NCBI RefSeq assembly: GCF_020447225.1
Contig: NZ_JAJAEO010000178.1
Coordinates: forward strand, 16,660 to 80,659
Direction: 5' to 3'
Origin: Methylophaga pinxianii
Lineage (GTDB): Bacteria > Pseudomonadota > Gammaproteobacteria > Nitrosococcales > Methylophagaceae
Length of the DNA: 64,000 bases
Both the position numbers and the translations under genes were made by a program. Positions 9,806-19,047 of the stretch are shown here, one piece after another. The notes under the pieces are model-generated. The model was given only the letters and a program-made list of their open reading frames with translations, made no database searches and was not told where the DNA came from. The number at the start of each line of letters is the position of its first letter. Positions within the stretch are counted from its first letter, which is position 1.

Positions 9806-11113
9806 TTAGGGGGTATCTTTGCTTGTGTCACCAAGTGCCGGACTAATCGAAACGTCAGGCTTGGGTAAAGGCTGGGGTCTCAATTCACGCATATCAAACC
9901 CATTTGGTTGTTGGAACACTCTTAAACCAAACTCCGGCAAGATGGCCAGCAGGTGATCAAAAATATCTGAGGCTATGCCTTCGTATTCAATCCAATTAGT
10001 GGTATTGGTAAAACAATAAATCTCTAAAGGCAGACCATTTGCTGTCGGCTCTAGTTGCCGTGACATCAAAGTATAGTTCTGATGAATGCTGGGATGATTT
10101 TTCAGATAGTTATTCACATAAGCACGGAAACTTCCAATATTCGTGATACGACGGGTGTTCACCGGCTCTTTGCCCCATTCGGCTAATTGTTGGTTCCACT
10201 CATCAATATCTTTTTGCTTCTGCTTTAAATAATCATCCATCAAACTGAAACGGTGCAGTTTTTTCCGTTCATCATCTGCTAAAAAATGAATACTTTGCTG
10301 GTCGATTAAAATACTGCGTTTAATCCGGCGTCCCCCCGATTCCTGCATACCGCGCCAATTCTTGAAAGGATCAGTCAGAAAACGTTTGGTGGGGATCACA
10401 CTGATAGTTTTGTCCCAGTTTTGTACTTTAACGGTATGCAATGCAATATCAATGACATCCCCATCAGCATTAAGCGGGGGCATTTCAATCCAGTCGCCGA
10501 CACGAATCAGATCATTTGAGCTGATTTGCACACTGGCTACCAGTGATAGCAAAGTGTCCTGAAAAATCAGCAATAACACGGCGGCCATTGCACCCAATCC
10601 AGATAAGAGGATTAAGGGAGATCGATCAATAAGTGAGGCAATCATCAGGATGGTGGCAATCGCAAATATCGCAATCTTGATAACCTGAATATAGCCTTTG
10701 ATAGGTTTCAGATGAGCATCGGGACGTTTACTGTATGCATCGTTAACAATGGTTAACAAGCTGCCAAGACCCAATGCAATGGTCAATACAATAAAAGCTG
10801 AAGTGACATTCTGGACCACCGCAATAGCCGTATCCGAGATGTTCGGGATAATGACGATTCCCGTCGACAGGATTATGGCTGGAACAATGTTTGCCATCCG
10901 TCTGATAAACGGCGAGTCTGCTAAGGATGAATAACGGCCCAGCTGGCTGGTTTTGAGTATTCGATAGACCCCACGAACCAGAATACGTTTGACCACCCAG
11001 TTTGCGACCCAGGAAACCAGTAATAATATGCTCAGGCCAATGAGCGTATAGAGATGAGGATAATTCTCCAACCAGTCGGTTATAAGGTAGTAGCTTTCCA
11101 CAGTGCGCTCCAC
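9806..11113 (-). CDS. Mechanosensitive channel, MscS family (YbdG-like)
   Basis: This is an inner-membrane channel of 435 residues resembling E. coli YbdG (415 residues). It has five hydrophobic segments in the first 200 residues; the pore-lining helix is the Ala/Gly-rich stretch SGLGAMAAVLLLIFQDTLLS, followed by the beta domain with the family-typical RVGDWIEMP motif, and a cytoplasmic alpha-beta region with an insertion around 255-300, as in YbdG. It would open on membrane tension during osmotic downshift. It stands alone on the minus strand, 47 bases upstream of the MFS gene. Assignment to the YbdG branch rests on length and motif resemblance. Confidence 0.88.
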   Translation of the reverse strand: MERTVESYYLITDWLENYPHLYTLIGLSILLLVSWVANWVVKRILVRGVYRILKTSQLGRYSSLADSPFIRRMANIVPAIILSTGIVIIPNISDTAIAVVQNVTSAFIVLTIALGLGSLLTIVNDAYSKRPDAHLKPIKGYIQVIKIAIFAIATILMIASLIDRSPLILLSGLGAMAAVLLLIFQDTLLSLVASVQISSNDLIRVGDWIEMPPLNADGDVIDIALHTVKVQNWDKTISVIPTKRFLTDPFKNWRGMQESGGRRIKRSILIDQQSIHFLADDERKKLHRFSLMDDYLKQKQKDIDEWNQQLAEWGKEPVNTRRITNIGSFRAYVNNYLKNHPSIHQNYTLMSRQLEPTANGLPLEIYCFTNTTNWIEYEGIASDIFDHLLAILPEFGLRVFQQPNGFDMRELRPQPLPKPDVSISPALGDTSKDTP

Positions 11114-11206
11114 AGCTTTGTATCAGGTGGCAGATTGTAGCATTCAAACGATTATGAAATCTGACTGATAATGCGGTGTTTTACAGGCGAATATTTCCGT
11201 AAAGTT

Positions 11207-11234
11207 TTGAAGATAGAGCAAATTCCTGTATATT
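11207..11234 (+). promoter_or_regulatory. Candidate sigma-70 promoter for the SulP gene
   Basis: TTGAAG (11207-11212), a 16-base spacer and TATATT (11229-11234) form a reasonable housekeeping promoter. If used, transcription starts near 11241 and gives a leader of about 218 bases before the SulP start codon, long enough to hold the hairpins described at 11302-11406. This is by eye only. Confidence 0.4.
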
Positions 11235-11301
11235 GGCCGGTTTTTCAAATAAGCCAAAATATCATTGTGAAGTTAAATCCACCCTAGCATATTACTTCCT
11301 C

Positions 11302-11406
11302 AGGATCTGATCTGATCCTTGATGTTTAACACATCACCTCTGCCAACAAAGTGGTTGTGAAAATCATAACCATCGCGAGTTAACTCGAGTGGACATCACC
11401 ATGTCC
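11302..11406 (+). promoter_or_regulatory. Hairpin-rich leader upstream of the SulP gene
   Basis: The 345 bases between the divergent MscS and SulP genes hold no credible gene. Within 105 bases I find five consecutive inverted repeats: AGGATC/GATCCT (11302-11319), TGATGT/ACATCA (11320-11336), a 9-bp stem with one G-U pair and a three-base loop (TGGTTGTGA/TCATAACCA, 11352-11372), the perfect palindrome CGAGTTAACTCG (11376-11387) and GGACAT-CACC-ATGTCC (11391-11406). They sit between a plausible promoter and the ribosome binding site. They could be a structured regulatory RNA or a row of protein operators. I do not recognise any known riboswitch class here. Confidence 0.5.
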
Positions 11407-11458
11407 TTAAGCCTGGCAATACTCTGTCTCTGAAAATTATGAACACAGGAAGAAACTA

Positions 11459-12949
11459 ATGTTGCAAAACCTTAAACGAGATTGGTTTTCCAATATCCGT
11501 GGCGATCTGATCGCCGGAATTGTCGTGGCCTTGGCATTGATCCCGGAAGCCATTGCCTTTTCCATCATTGCTGGCGTCGATCCCAAAGTCGGCTTGTATG
11601 CTTCATTTTGTATTGCTGTGATTATCTCAATTGTCGGTGGACGGCCGGGCATGATTTCAGCGGCCACAGCCGCCATGGCGGTGCTGATGGTAACTTTGGT
11701 TAAGGAACACGGACTGGAATATCTTTTAGCCGCAACGTTACTTACCGGTGTTATTCAGATTGTGATGGGATATTTGAAACTGGGTAATCTGATGCGGTTT
11801 GTCTCACGTTCAGTGGTAACGGGCTTCGTGAACGCCTTGGCTATATTGATTTTCATGGCACAGCTGCCAGAGTTAACTAACGTGACCTGGCATGTCTATG
11901 CGATGACTGCGGCAGGCTTGGGCATTATCTATCTATTCCCGTACATCCCGACTATCGGTCGTTTATTGCCTTCTCCGCTGGTCACCATCATCGTGCTGAC
12001 GGTCGTGGCGGTGCTGTTCAATATCGATATTCGCACGGTTGGGGATATGGGCGAATTACCGGATACATTACCGATATTTTTATGGCCGGATGTACCTCTT
12101 AATTTGGAAACATTGTCGATTATTTTCCCATATGCCATCGCCCTGGCCGTGGTCGGACTGCTGGAATCGATGATGACAGCCACGATTGTGGATGATTTAA
12201 CCGATACTGCAAGTGATAAAAATCGTGAATGTAAAGGTCAGGGTGTGGCTAACATAGGTTCGGGTTTATTGGGTGGTATGGCTGGCTGTGCGATGATTGG
12301 TCAGTCGATTATCAATATAAAATCAGGTGGCCGAGGCCGTTTATCGACCATGACAGCCGGCTTGTTCCTTTTATTCATGGTATTGGTTCTGGATGATTTA
12401 CTGGTACAGATCCCCATGGCCGCTTTGGTGGCAGTAATGATTATGGTGTCTATCGGCACATTTTCATGGGCCTCAATCCGTGATCTGAAGAAACATCCCC
12501 TGTCGACCAATATCGTTATGGTGGTGACGGTGGCCGTTGTGGTGTTTACCCATAATCTTGCGCTTGGCGTCTTTGTCGGGGTATTGCTGGCCGCCTTATT
12601 CTTTGCCAACAAAGTGGCCCATTTCATGGTGGTAAAAAGCGAGCTGAGTGAACATGATACGAAACGACGTTATGAAGTCAGAGGGCAGATATTTTTTGCC
12701 TCATCTGACAAATTTTCTGCAGCATTTGATTTTAAAGAAGCTTTAGAAAAAGTCGAAATTGATTTGAGCCATGCTCACTTCTGGGATATTACGTCGGTTT
12801 CAGCATTGGACAAGGTGGTGATCAAATTCCGTCGTGAAGGAACCGAAGTTGAGCTGGTTGGAATGAATGCGGCTACCGCAACAATAGTGGATAGATTTGG
12901 TGTACATGATAAGCCGGAAGAAGTCGAAAAAATACTCGCCGATCATTAG
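11459..12949 (+). CDS. SulP-family anion transporter with STAS domain
   Basis: This is an inner-membrane anion transporter of 496 residues. The hydrophobic core starts with the family signature ([20 protein letters not shown]) and continues through about residue 390 with the usual 14-segment pattern; a soluble C-terminal STAS domain (about 395-496) follows. Family members carry sulfate, bicarbonate, chloride or dicarboxylates, and the substrate cannot be read from sequence; for a marine-type bacterium bicarbonate is as likely as sulfate. AGGAAG about eight bases before the ATG supports the start. The tandem universal stress gene follows after 48 bases, an arrangement that is common for SulP genes and suggests joint expression. 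Confidence 0.92.
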   Translation: MLQNLKRDWFSNIRGDLIAGIVVALALIPEAIAFSIIAGVDPKVGLYASFCIAVIISIVGGRPGMISAATAAMAVLMVTLVKEHGLEYLLAATLLTGVIQIVMGYLKLGNLMRFVSRSVVTGFVNALAILIFMAQLPELTNVTWHVYAMTAAGLGIIYLFPYIPTIGRLLPSPLVTIIVLTVVAVLFNIDIRTVGDMGELPDTLPIFLWPDVPLNLETLSIIFPYAIALAVVGLLESMMTATIVDDLTDTASDKNRECKGQGVANIGSGLLGGMAGCAMIGQSIINIKSGGRGRLSTMTAGLFLLFMVLVLDDLLVQIPMAALVAVMIMVSIGTFSWASIRDLKKHPLSTNIVMVVTVAVVVFTHNLALGVFVGVLLAALFFANKVAHFMVVKSELSEHDTKRRYEVRGQIFFASSDKFSAAFDFKEALEKVEIDLSHAHFWDITSVSALDKVVIKFRREGTEVELVGMNAATATIVDRFGVHDKPEEVEKILADH

Positions 12950-12997
12950 TGTTATTTATCGTTAATATCACTAATTAAAAGTTCAAAGGAGAGAGAA

Positions 12998-13858
12998 ATG
13001 ACAAAAATAATTGCCTGTATCGATGGTTCAATTACTTCACCGGCTGTTTGTAAAGCTGCCGCTTGGACCAGTCAACGTTTAACAGCGCCATTGGATTTAT
13101 TGCATGTGCTGGATAAAACGGAATACCCCAAACCCGAAAACAGTAAAAATCTGTCCGGCAATATTGGTTTGGGAAGCCATGAGCATTTGCTGCAAGAACT
13201 AATTGAGTTAGATGAAAAACGCGGGCGATTGGCTTTAGAACATGGCAAAAACATTTTGCAGGAGGCCAGAGCGTTAGCCCAGCAACACGGCGCGATTGAA
13301 GTGACGACACATCAAAGACACGGCAGCCTAATGGAAACCTTGTCAGACTTGCAGGAGGATACGCGACTGCTGGTATTGGGGCGTCAAGGACAAGCGCATG
13401 AAAATGAAACACATAGTCTGGGAAGTCATCTGGAAAATGTTATTCGTGCTTTGAATAAACCTATTCTCATAACCTTACCGGAATTTACCATTCCACAACG
13501 TTTTATGATTGCTTATGATGGGAGTGCCACAGCAACCAAAGCATTGGAGAAAGTTGCTGAAAGTGAGCTGTTGAAAGGAATGCCATGTCATATCGTCATG
13601 GTGGCTGAAGACGATACCAGTCATCAGTCCAAACTTAATTCCGCATTGCAACATCTTCAATCTGCAGGTTTTGATGTCACATCTGCTTTATTACAAGGAG
13701 CAGTAGAACCGGCATTACATCAATATCAACGTGATAATGAAATTGAATTGATGGTGATGGGCGCATATGGCCACTCGCGGATCCGTCAGTTTCTGGTTGG
13801 CAGTAACACGGCAAAAATGGTGCGGATGAGTGACATTCCGTTATTACTACTGCGTTAA
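12998..13858 (+). CDS. Tandem universal stress protein (UspA family)
   Basis: This is a cytoplasmic protein of 286 residues made of two UspA domains (about 1-145 and 165-286), as in UspE. The second domain has the nucleotide-binding pattern near its end, with GAYGHSRIRQFLVGSNT (GxxGxS/T-type loop); the first domain retains GRQG but its loop is less canonical, so probably only the second binds ATP. AAAGGAGAG directly before the ATG is a strong ribosome binding site. It follows the SulP gene with an intergenic inverted repeat (ATTAGTG at 12945, CACTAAT at 12969) that could be a weak processing or stabilising element. Its role is probably stress adaptation linked to the transporter. Confidence 0.9.
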   Translation: MTKIIACIDGSITSPAVCKAAAWTSQRLTAPLDLLHVLDKTEYPKPENSKNLSGNIGLGSHEHLLQELIELDEKRGRLALEHGKNILQEARALAQQHGAIEVTTHQRHGSLMETLSDLQEDTRLLVLGRQGQAHENETHSLGSHLENVIRALNKPILITLPEFTIPQRFMIAYDGSATATKALEKVAESELLKGMPCHIVMVAEDDTSHQSKLNSALQHLQSAGFDVTSALLQGAVEPALHQYQRDNEIELMVMGAYGHSRIRQFLVGSNTAKMVRMSDIPLLLLR

Positions 13859-13872
13859 TCAGGATACAACCC

Positions 13873-14211
13873 TTGAATCAGATGAATATTGTGCAGTTGG
13901 AAAACTATCGACAAAAGTTACTGCAGCTTAAACTGGCATTGTTGACGGATAATGAAGCCGATACGCTGAGTATGGTTGAAATACACCCTGCACAATTGGA
14001 CGGCTTATCCTTTCGTCAGCAAATTCAACAGCAGGAAGCATTGAAGTTTAAACAAGCGCAATTACAGGCAATCGATGGCGCATTGCGACGTATCGAACAG
14101 GATGATTTTGGCTTTTGTTTTGTGTGTGATCAGGCTATCAGTGAAGCACAGTTAAATTTCGATTTGACAGTGACTCGCTGTATAAAATGTGCAGATACTG
14201 CGTTCGATTGA
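13873..14211 (+). CDS. TraR/DksA-type zinc-finger protein
   Basis: This is a small protein of 112 residues of the TraR/DksA superfamily. It has an N-terminal coiled coil (about 5-75) and a four-cysteine zinc finger, CFVC near 87 and CIKC near 105. DksA itself carries two acidic residues at the coil tip for RNA polymerase secondary-channel work; the tip region here is not clearly equivalent, so a polymerase role is only possible. The start is probably the TTG at 13873, because AGGA lies eight bases before it, while the ATG at 13882 has no ribosome binding site at a useful distance. It lies 14 bases after the stress-protein gene and is likely in the same operon. Confidence 0.8.
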   Translation: MNQMNIVQLENYRQKLLQLKLALLTDNEADTLSMVEIHPAQLDGLSFRQQIQQQEALKFKQAQLQAIDGALRRIEQDDFGFCFVCDQAISEAQLNFDLTVTRCIKCADTAFD

Positions 14212-14272
14212 TTTTCAGTTTTTTTACACTATTAAGACTACAATTACTTCGCATTACGGTATCTGATATTAA

Positions 14273-16342
14273 TTGGAATCATTCTTGGCAATTACTTTTG
14301 AAACTCAACATTCTGCAGTGAATCGAATTGAAGCCATTCAATCATTCGGCTGTCTTATCCGTTTTGATGAGAAATTACAGAAAATTTTGCAAGTCAGTAC
14401 AAATTTGCAAGAAAATCTGGGTATTTCCGTCGAAACGGCGTTGAGTTCTTCCCCCAAGGATATTCTGGGCAGTAAACTCCATCAGCGTTTACTGCAAGCT
14501 CTTTCTGCAAGCACTCGCTTAGCCTCGGCGTTAATGATAAATCGTCAGGTGGCTGGTTCTTATCAACGTTTTTACGTGATGGCTTACCGCAGTAATGCCT
14601 CAATAGTTGTTGAGTTTGAACCCCTTTCACGCTCGGGTGAGCAGCGTTTAATGCCAATCGTTAATGAGTGGTTAAGTCGGTTGGCTCAGGTTCAGGAAAT
14701 ACAGTCTTTACAACAAATGCTAGTACAGAGTGTACAGGCGGTGACGGGGTATGATCGCGTATTGCTATGTCAGTTTGATTCACATTGGCACCGTACCGCG
14801 ATTGCGGAAGTCTGTCGTGATGCTTCCCGCAGCTTATTGAATTACCGTTTTCCAGCGAGCGATATTCCTGCCGAGGTCAGAAATCGTTACTCCATTAACC
14901 CGATACGTTATGTCTCGGATGTAAATGCCGGAATAGTGCCTTTTGCTCCCACATCCACTGACATTGCTGTACCCCCATTGGATTTAACCGCTGGTATGTT
15001 GAGAGGGTTATCTCCGTTTCATCAACAATATCTGCGTGAAATTAAAGTTGATGCTTCGCTTTCCATCGCGATCACAGGTGAACAAAAACTGTGGGGAATA
15101 CTGACCTGTCACCATTTTAAAGCAATGCAGATTTCTGCGGCAGAGCGGGATGCGGCATTTAATCTGGTACAAATGGCCACGCAGCGAATGTTTTTATTGC
15201 AGGCTCGTCAACAGGCGATGTTTTTGGAAAATGTTTTAAACAGCCGTGAATTATTGTCAGCAGAACGGGACAAAGTAGTTCAGCCAACCAGGTTACTCGA
15301 CATTTATGGCCGGGACTGGATGCAACTGTTTAATTGTATCGGCATTGCCTTGTTATATCGTAATGAAGTCAGGTGTATCGGTGAAACGCTGGATACTTAT
15401 GAAGTTGATATTGTCGGGCGATGGCTGTCCACGGCTATTGGAAATAAACCCTGCTGGGCTTGTGATCAATTGTCACAAAGCCCTCTGGATGAGCTGGTCA
15501 ATTTACGAAACAGAGCAGGACTGCTTGCTGTGCCTTTACCAATAGAACAAAGCCATTCGGGTTGGTTATTGTTGTTCAGACGTGCGCAGAAGACCGAATA
15601 TCGATGGGTTGCCAAAAAACATATTATTGAAACGATTACACAGAATCCGTTGCAGTCAGCCGAAGAGCGTGGTTACCCAATTTGGATTGAAACAGTAGAA
15701 AATGAAGCTCAGTGTTGGACGAGTAGTGAACAAAATGCGGCGCAGGATCTGGCAGAAGATCTGGCTGTGGCCATTACAGTGCATCAAATCAATCGCCTTA
15801 ATACAGAATTACAGCGGGCAAACACCCAACTGAAAGAGATCGCACATACCGATACGTTGACCAAAATATGGAATCGGTATCGAATGGAGCTGGCAATCGA
15901 TACTGAACTTGCCGCTGCAGAACGTTATGGTCACCCTTGTTCAATCTTGCTATTCGACGTGGATCATTTTAAGCAGGTCAATGATACCTACGGGCATGAT
16001 GTGGGTGATCAAGTGCTGACAGGTTTAGCCGATCAGGTTCAGGCCAAGCTCCGTGCCAGCGATTTTTTCGGCCGATGGGGCGGTGAAGAGTTTATTGTTC
16101 TGACATCGCATAATGGTCTGGATGAGGCGATGGGGTTGGCAGAACGATTGCGCAAACACATTGAATCAGTGGTTTTCGAAACGGTGGGAAATATTACCAT
16201 CAGCATCGGTGTTGCCGAAGCGTTGTTAGGCAAAGAAACACGTAAACAACTGATAGAACGGGCAGACAAGGCCATGTATCAAGCAAAACAAACCGGCCGT
16301 AATCAAATCAAAGCCGCCACAGCTGAATTGTCGGATTCCTGA
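14273..16342 (+). CDS. Phytochrome-like diguanylate cyclase (PAS-GAF-PHY-GGDEF)
   Basis: This is a predicted cytoplasmic protein of 689 residues with a phytochrome photosensory core (PAS about 15-120, GAF 135-310, PHY 320-510) and a GGDEF domain (about 530-680). The pocket motifs PASDIP (194-199), His250 and the CHH near 279-281 are kept. The cysteines that hold bilins in other phytochromes are absent: there is none in residues 1-26, and the plant-type position before His250 is Phe249. The cyclase site is GGEEF (603-607) with an inhibitory RASD site (594-597), so c-di-GMP synthesis should be active. It begins at TTG; an in-frame stop immediately before it rules out a longer N terminus. It may bind bilin non-covalently or sense something else. 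Confidence 0.88.
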   Translation: MESFLAITFETQHSAVNRIEAIQSFGCLIRFDEKLQKILQVSTNLQENLGISVETALSSSPKDILGSKLHQRLLQALSASTRLASALMINRQVAGSYQRFYVMAYRSNASIVVEFEPLSRSGEQRLMPIVNEWLSRLAQVQEIQSLQQMLVQSVQAVTGYDRVLLCQFDSHWHRTAIAEVCRDASRSLLNYRFPASDIPAEVRNRYSINPIRYVSDVNAGIVPFAPTSTDIAVPPLDLTAGMLRGLSPFHQQYLREIKVDASLSIAITGEQKLWGILTCHHFKAMQISAAERDAAFNLVQMATQRMFLLQARQQAMFLENVLNSRELLSAERDKVVQPTRLLDIYGRDWMQLFNCIGIALLYRNEVRCIGETLDTYEVDIVGRWLSTAIGNKPCWACDQLSQSPLDELVNLRNRAGLLAVPLPIEQSHSGWLLLFRRAQKTEYRWVAKKHIIETITQNPLQSAEERGYPIWIETVENEAQCWTSSEQNAAQDLAEDLAVAITVHQINRLNTELQRANTQLKEIAHTDTLTKIWNRYRMELAIDTELAAAERYGHPCSILLFDVDHFKQVNDTYGHDVGDQVLTGLADQVQAKLRASDFFGRWGGEEFIVLTSHNGLDEAMGLAERLRKHIESVVFETVGNITISIGVAEALLGKETRKQLIERADKAMYQAKQTGRNQIKAATAELSDS

Positions 16343-16419
16343 TTATCATCCAAAATACTCGCATTCATGCGTGTGCTGCCAATGTGGATTGGCTTCTATC
16401 TATCTAAAACTGAGTTACT

Positions 16420-18003
16420 ATGTCCGAAAGCCCGTTACAAAAACAAGTTTCCAAACGACGCACCTTTGCCATTATTTCGCATCCAGATGCCGGTAAAACG
16501 ACACTGACGGAAAAATTACTCCTATTCGGCGGTGCTATTCAGATGGCTGGAAGTGTTAAGTCTCGTAAAACCGATAGACATGCTACTTCTGACTGGATGG
16601 AGATGGAGAAGGAACGGGGAATTTCCGTTACTTCTTCGGTAATGCAGTTTCCGTATAAAGATCGCATCGTTAATCTGCTCGATACACCCGGCCATGCGGA
16701 CTTTTCTGAAGATACCTACCGTACCTTAACGGCAGTTGATTCGGCATTAATGGTCATTGACAGCGCCAAAGGTGTTGAGGAACGCACTATTAAACTGATG
16801 GAAGTCTGTCGGTTACGTGATACGCCAATTCTGACTTTCATTAACAAGCTGGATCGGGAAGGTCGGGATCCTCTGGACTTACTCAGTGAAGTTGAGAATA
16901 TTCTGAATATCCGTTGTGCTCCAATCACCTGGCCAATTGGTATGGGCAAAGGTTTTAAAGGCATTTTCCATCTCTACAATGACAATATTCGACTATTTGA
17001 AGCGCATGGTGGTAAAGAGGCGGGAGAGTTGATTCAGGGCTTGGATAACCCACGCCTGGATGAATTATTCGGTTCTATGGCGCAAGAGTTACGTGAAGAA
17101 ATTGATCTGGTGCGTGGCGCCAGCGATGAATTTGATTTGGATGCCTTTTTATCCGGACAAATGACTCCGGTATTTTTTGGCTCGGCAATGAATAATTTTG
17201 GTGTGACCGAGTTGATGGATGCCTATGTAGAGTATGCCCCCGCCCCTCAGCCTCGTGAAACCAAAACCCGTAATGTTGTCGCCGATGAAGACAATTTCAG
17301 CGGTTTTGTATTTAAAATTCAGGCAAATATGGATCCCAAGCATCGCGATCGGATTGCGTTTATGCGCGTTTGCAGCGGACACTACACCAAAGGCATGAAG
17401 TTACGTCAAACCCGGATTGGTAAAGATGTCACCATTGCTAATGCGGTGACATTTATGGCTGCAGAACGCGAACAGGCAGAAGAAGCCTGGCCAGGTGATA
17501 TTTTGGGGTTACATAATCACGGCACTATCCAAATCGGTGATACTTTTACCCAGGGTGAAGATCTGCAGTTTACCGGCATTCCTTATTTTGCTCCTGAGCT
17601 ATTCCGTCGAGTCCGTTTAAAAGATCCTTTGAAAAACAAAGCATTATTAAAAGGCTTACAACAGTTGAGCGAAGAGGGCGCCACCCAGTTATTTCGGCCA
17701 TTGGATAATAATGATTTGATTCTCGGCGCCGTCGGAGTATTGCAATTCGATGTAGTCGTACACCGTCTTAAAGGAGAGTATGGCGTTGAGTGCGCCTATG
17801 AGCCAGTTCAGGTGCACACCGCAAGGTGGGTTTATTGTGATGATGTGAAAAAGCTTGAAGAATTCAAACGTAAGGCCTCAATGAATCTGGCGCTTGATGG
17901 GGCAGATAACCTGACCTATATCGCGCCGACACGTGTCAATCTGGACCTGACCATTGAGCGCTGGCCGGAAATTGAGTTCCGTTCAACTCGAGAGCATCTT
18001 TAA
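16420..18003 (+). CDS. prfC: Peptide chain release factor 3
   Basis: This is the translational GTPase RF3 of 527 residues, which recycles RF1/RF2 after stop-codon peptide release. The G1 motif [13 protein letters not shown] near residue 21, the switch segment with [27 protein letters not shown] (G3) and NKLDREGRD (G4) are present, and the length equals that of E. coli RF3 (529). It is preceded by 77 bases after the phytochrome gene and is probably transcribed separately. No oddity was seen. Confidence 0.96.
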   Translation: MSESPLQKQVSKRRTFAIISHPDAGKTTLTEKLLLFGGAIQMAGSVKSRKTDRHATSDWMEMEKERGISVTSSVMQFPYKDRIVNLLDTPGHADFSEDTYRTLTAVDSALMVIDSAKGVEERTIKLMEVCRLRDTPILTFINKLDREGRDPLDLLSEVENILNIRCAPITWPIGMGKGFKGIFHLYNDNIRLFEAHGGKEAGELIQGLDNPRLDELFGSMAQELREEIDLVRGASDEFDLDAFLSGQMTPVFFGSAMNNFGVTELMDAYVEYAPAPQPRETKTRNVVADEDNFSGFVFKIQANMDPKHRDRIAFMRVCSGHYTKGMKLRQTRIGKDVTIANAVTFMAAEREQAEEAWPGDILGLHNHGTIQIGDTFTQGEDLQFTGIPYFAPELFRRVRLKDPLKNKALLKGLQQLSEEGATQLFRPLDNNDLILGAVGVLQFDVVVHRLKGEYGVECAYEPVQVHTARWVYCDDVKKLEEFKRKASMNLALDGADNLTYIAPTRVNLDLTIERWPEIEFRSTREHL

Positions 18004-18068
18004 AAGGCTTGCCAGTGAGATGAGTTCTCAAGCAGAATGAATTTTCCATTTCGTTGCCGGAGAGAGAG

Positions 18069-18518
18069 ATGAAAGTCAGACTCATTACCAAAAACAAAGG
18101 TAAGCCGGTTATCGGCCTGACACCAACTGATTCCCTGGACAAAGCTGTCCAGCTGATGATGGAACATCGCATTGGTTCATTAGTGGTGACGGACAATGGG
18201 GCTTTGGTCGGCATTTTGTCAGAACGTGATTTGCTGAACGTTCTGCACCAGAAACATGCGATGTGGGAGCCGAAAACGGCCGCAGACGCCATGACACCGA
18301 ATCCCTATACCTGTGACCCGGATAATACACTGGAAGAAGTGATGAATATAATGGTTGAACATAATATTCGTCATTTACCGGTGGTTTACAAAGGACATCT
18401 TGAAGGGATGCTATCGATTACGGATATTGTGGAAGAGCTGCTGAAAAAAGCGAAGTTTGAAAACAAACTGTTGAAAAACTACATACAAAACTGGCCGGAC
18501 GCCGAACACGAGGATTAG
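18069..18518 (+). CDS. CBS-domain pair protein
   Basis: This is a small protein of 149 residues that consists of little beyond two CBS domains (about 8-70 and 78-135), a Bateman module that binds adenosyl nucleotides. Conserved features are GSLVVTDNGALVGILSERDLL and HLPVVYKGHLEGMLSITDIVE. The ATG at 18069 is preceded by GGAGAG at suitable distance; an in-frame TTG at 18054 is less likely. A C-terminal charged helix follows. Proteins of this kind act as energy sensors for a partner, which cannot be identified here; it follows prfC by 65 bases. Confidence 0.85.
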   Translation: MKVRLITKNKGKPVIGLTPTDSLDKAVQLMMEHRIGSLVVTDNGALVGILSERDLLNVLHQKHAMWEPKTAADAMTPNPYTCDPDNTLEEVMNIMVEHNIRHLPVVYKGHLEGMLSITDIVEELLKKAKFENKLLKNYIQNWPDAEHED

Positions 18519-18589
18519 ATCCTGCCTAGGGTTTATATTTCTCGCATCCGTGAGAGGGCAAGCGGAGCGGCGATGAAAAAATGCTGGCT

Positions 18590-18877
18590 CTATGACTCAG
18601 GCAAATGAGCCACTTTTTCAACTTGCAATTGGTTATCTTCGGCAAACTCGAGGAGAAACTCGAACAGCATGATATCGTCTTCTTCAAGCTGCGCATCAAT
18701 GACGACACATTTTATTCCTTCCAGTGACGCCAATTTTACCTGAGGGTGAAAAATAATTCTTCTTCCCGGACCATAACTGGCCACCGCACCACATAGTCGT
18801 TCTGCCCAGTCACTTGGACGAAATTTACCGCCGTCTTTGGTGATGCCTTTAATGATCACTTTTTCCGTTGCAGTCAT
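18590..18877 (-). CDS. DUF3579 protein
   Basis: This is a small soluble protein of 95 residues that I recognise as the DUF3579 family, found in beta- and gammaproteobacteria and of unknown function. Conserved features include the KGITKDGGKFRPSDWAERLCG stretch near the N terminus and a C-terminal acidic helix. It is the only minus-strand gene between the SulP and ygfX regions, convergent with the CBS gene (71 bases between stops, no clear terminator) and divergent from ileS. I cannot infer a function. Confidence 0.8.
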   Translation of the reverse strand: MTATEKVIIKGITKDGGKFRPSDWAERLCGAVASYGPGRRIIFHPQVKLASLEGIKCVVIDAQLEEDDIMLFEFLLEFAEDNQLQVEKVAHLPES

Positions 18878-19005
18878 CGAATTAGGAGCTCTTAAATTGA
18901 CAAAATGGATATTGGTTGAACATTTTACTGCAATTCAGCCCGTTCGCATCGGGCAAAGCCCAAACAAACCTTATTTCAGTGATTTAGGTCAGCGCGAAAA
19001 ACCCG

Positions 19006-19011
19006 TATAAT
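19006..19011 (+). promoter_or_regulatory. -10 element for the ileS operon
   Basis: A perfect TATAAT lies here with only a weak -35 (TTTAGG at 18983-18988, 17 bases away). Transcription would begin near 19018. That leaves an in-frame TTG at 19027 only about nine bases from the transcript end, which is one reason to prefer the GTG at 19048 as the ileS start. Confidence 0.45.
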
Positions 19012-19047
19012 CGAGCGCTTTATTATTTGACGACAACGAGACGTTTT

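Noticed and set aside
12945-12975. Inverted repeat ATTAGTG/CACTAAT between the SulP and Usp genes
   Set aside because: The 17-base spacer and lack of a T-run make it a poor terminator; kept only as a note under the Usp gene.
19027-19047. TTG start for ileS seven codons upstream
   Set aside because: It is only about nine bases from the probable transcript start and lacks a ribosome binding site; the GTG at 19048 gives the family-typical N terminus.
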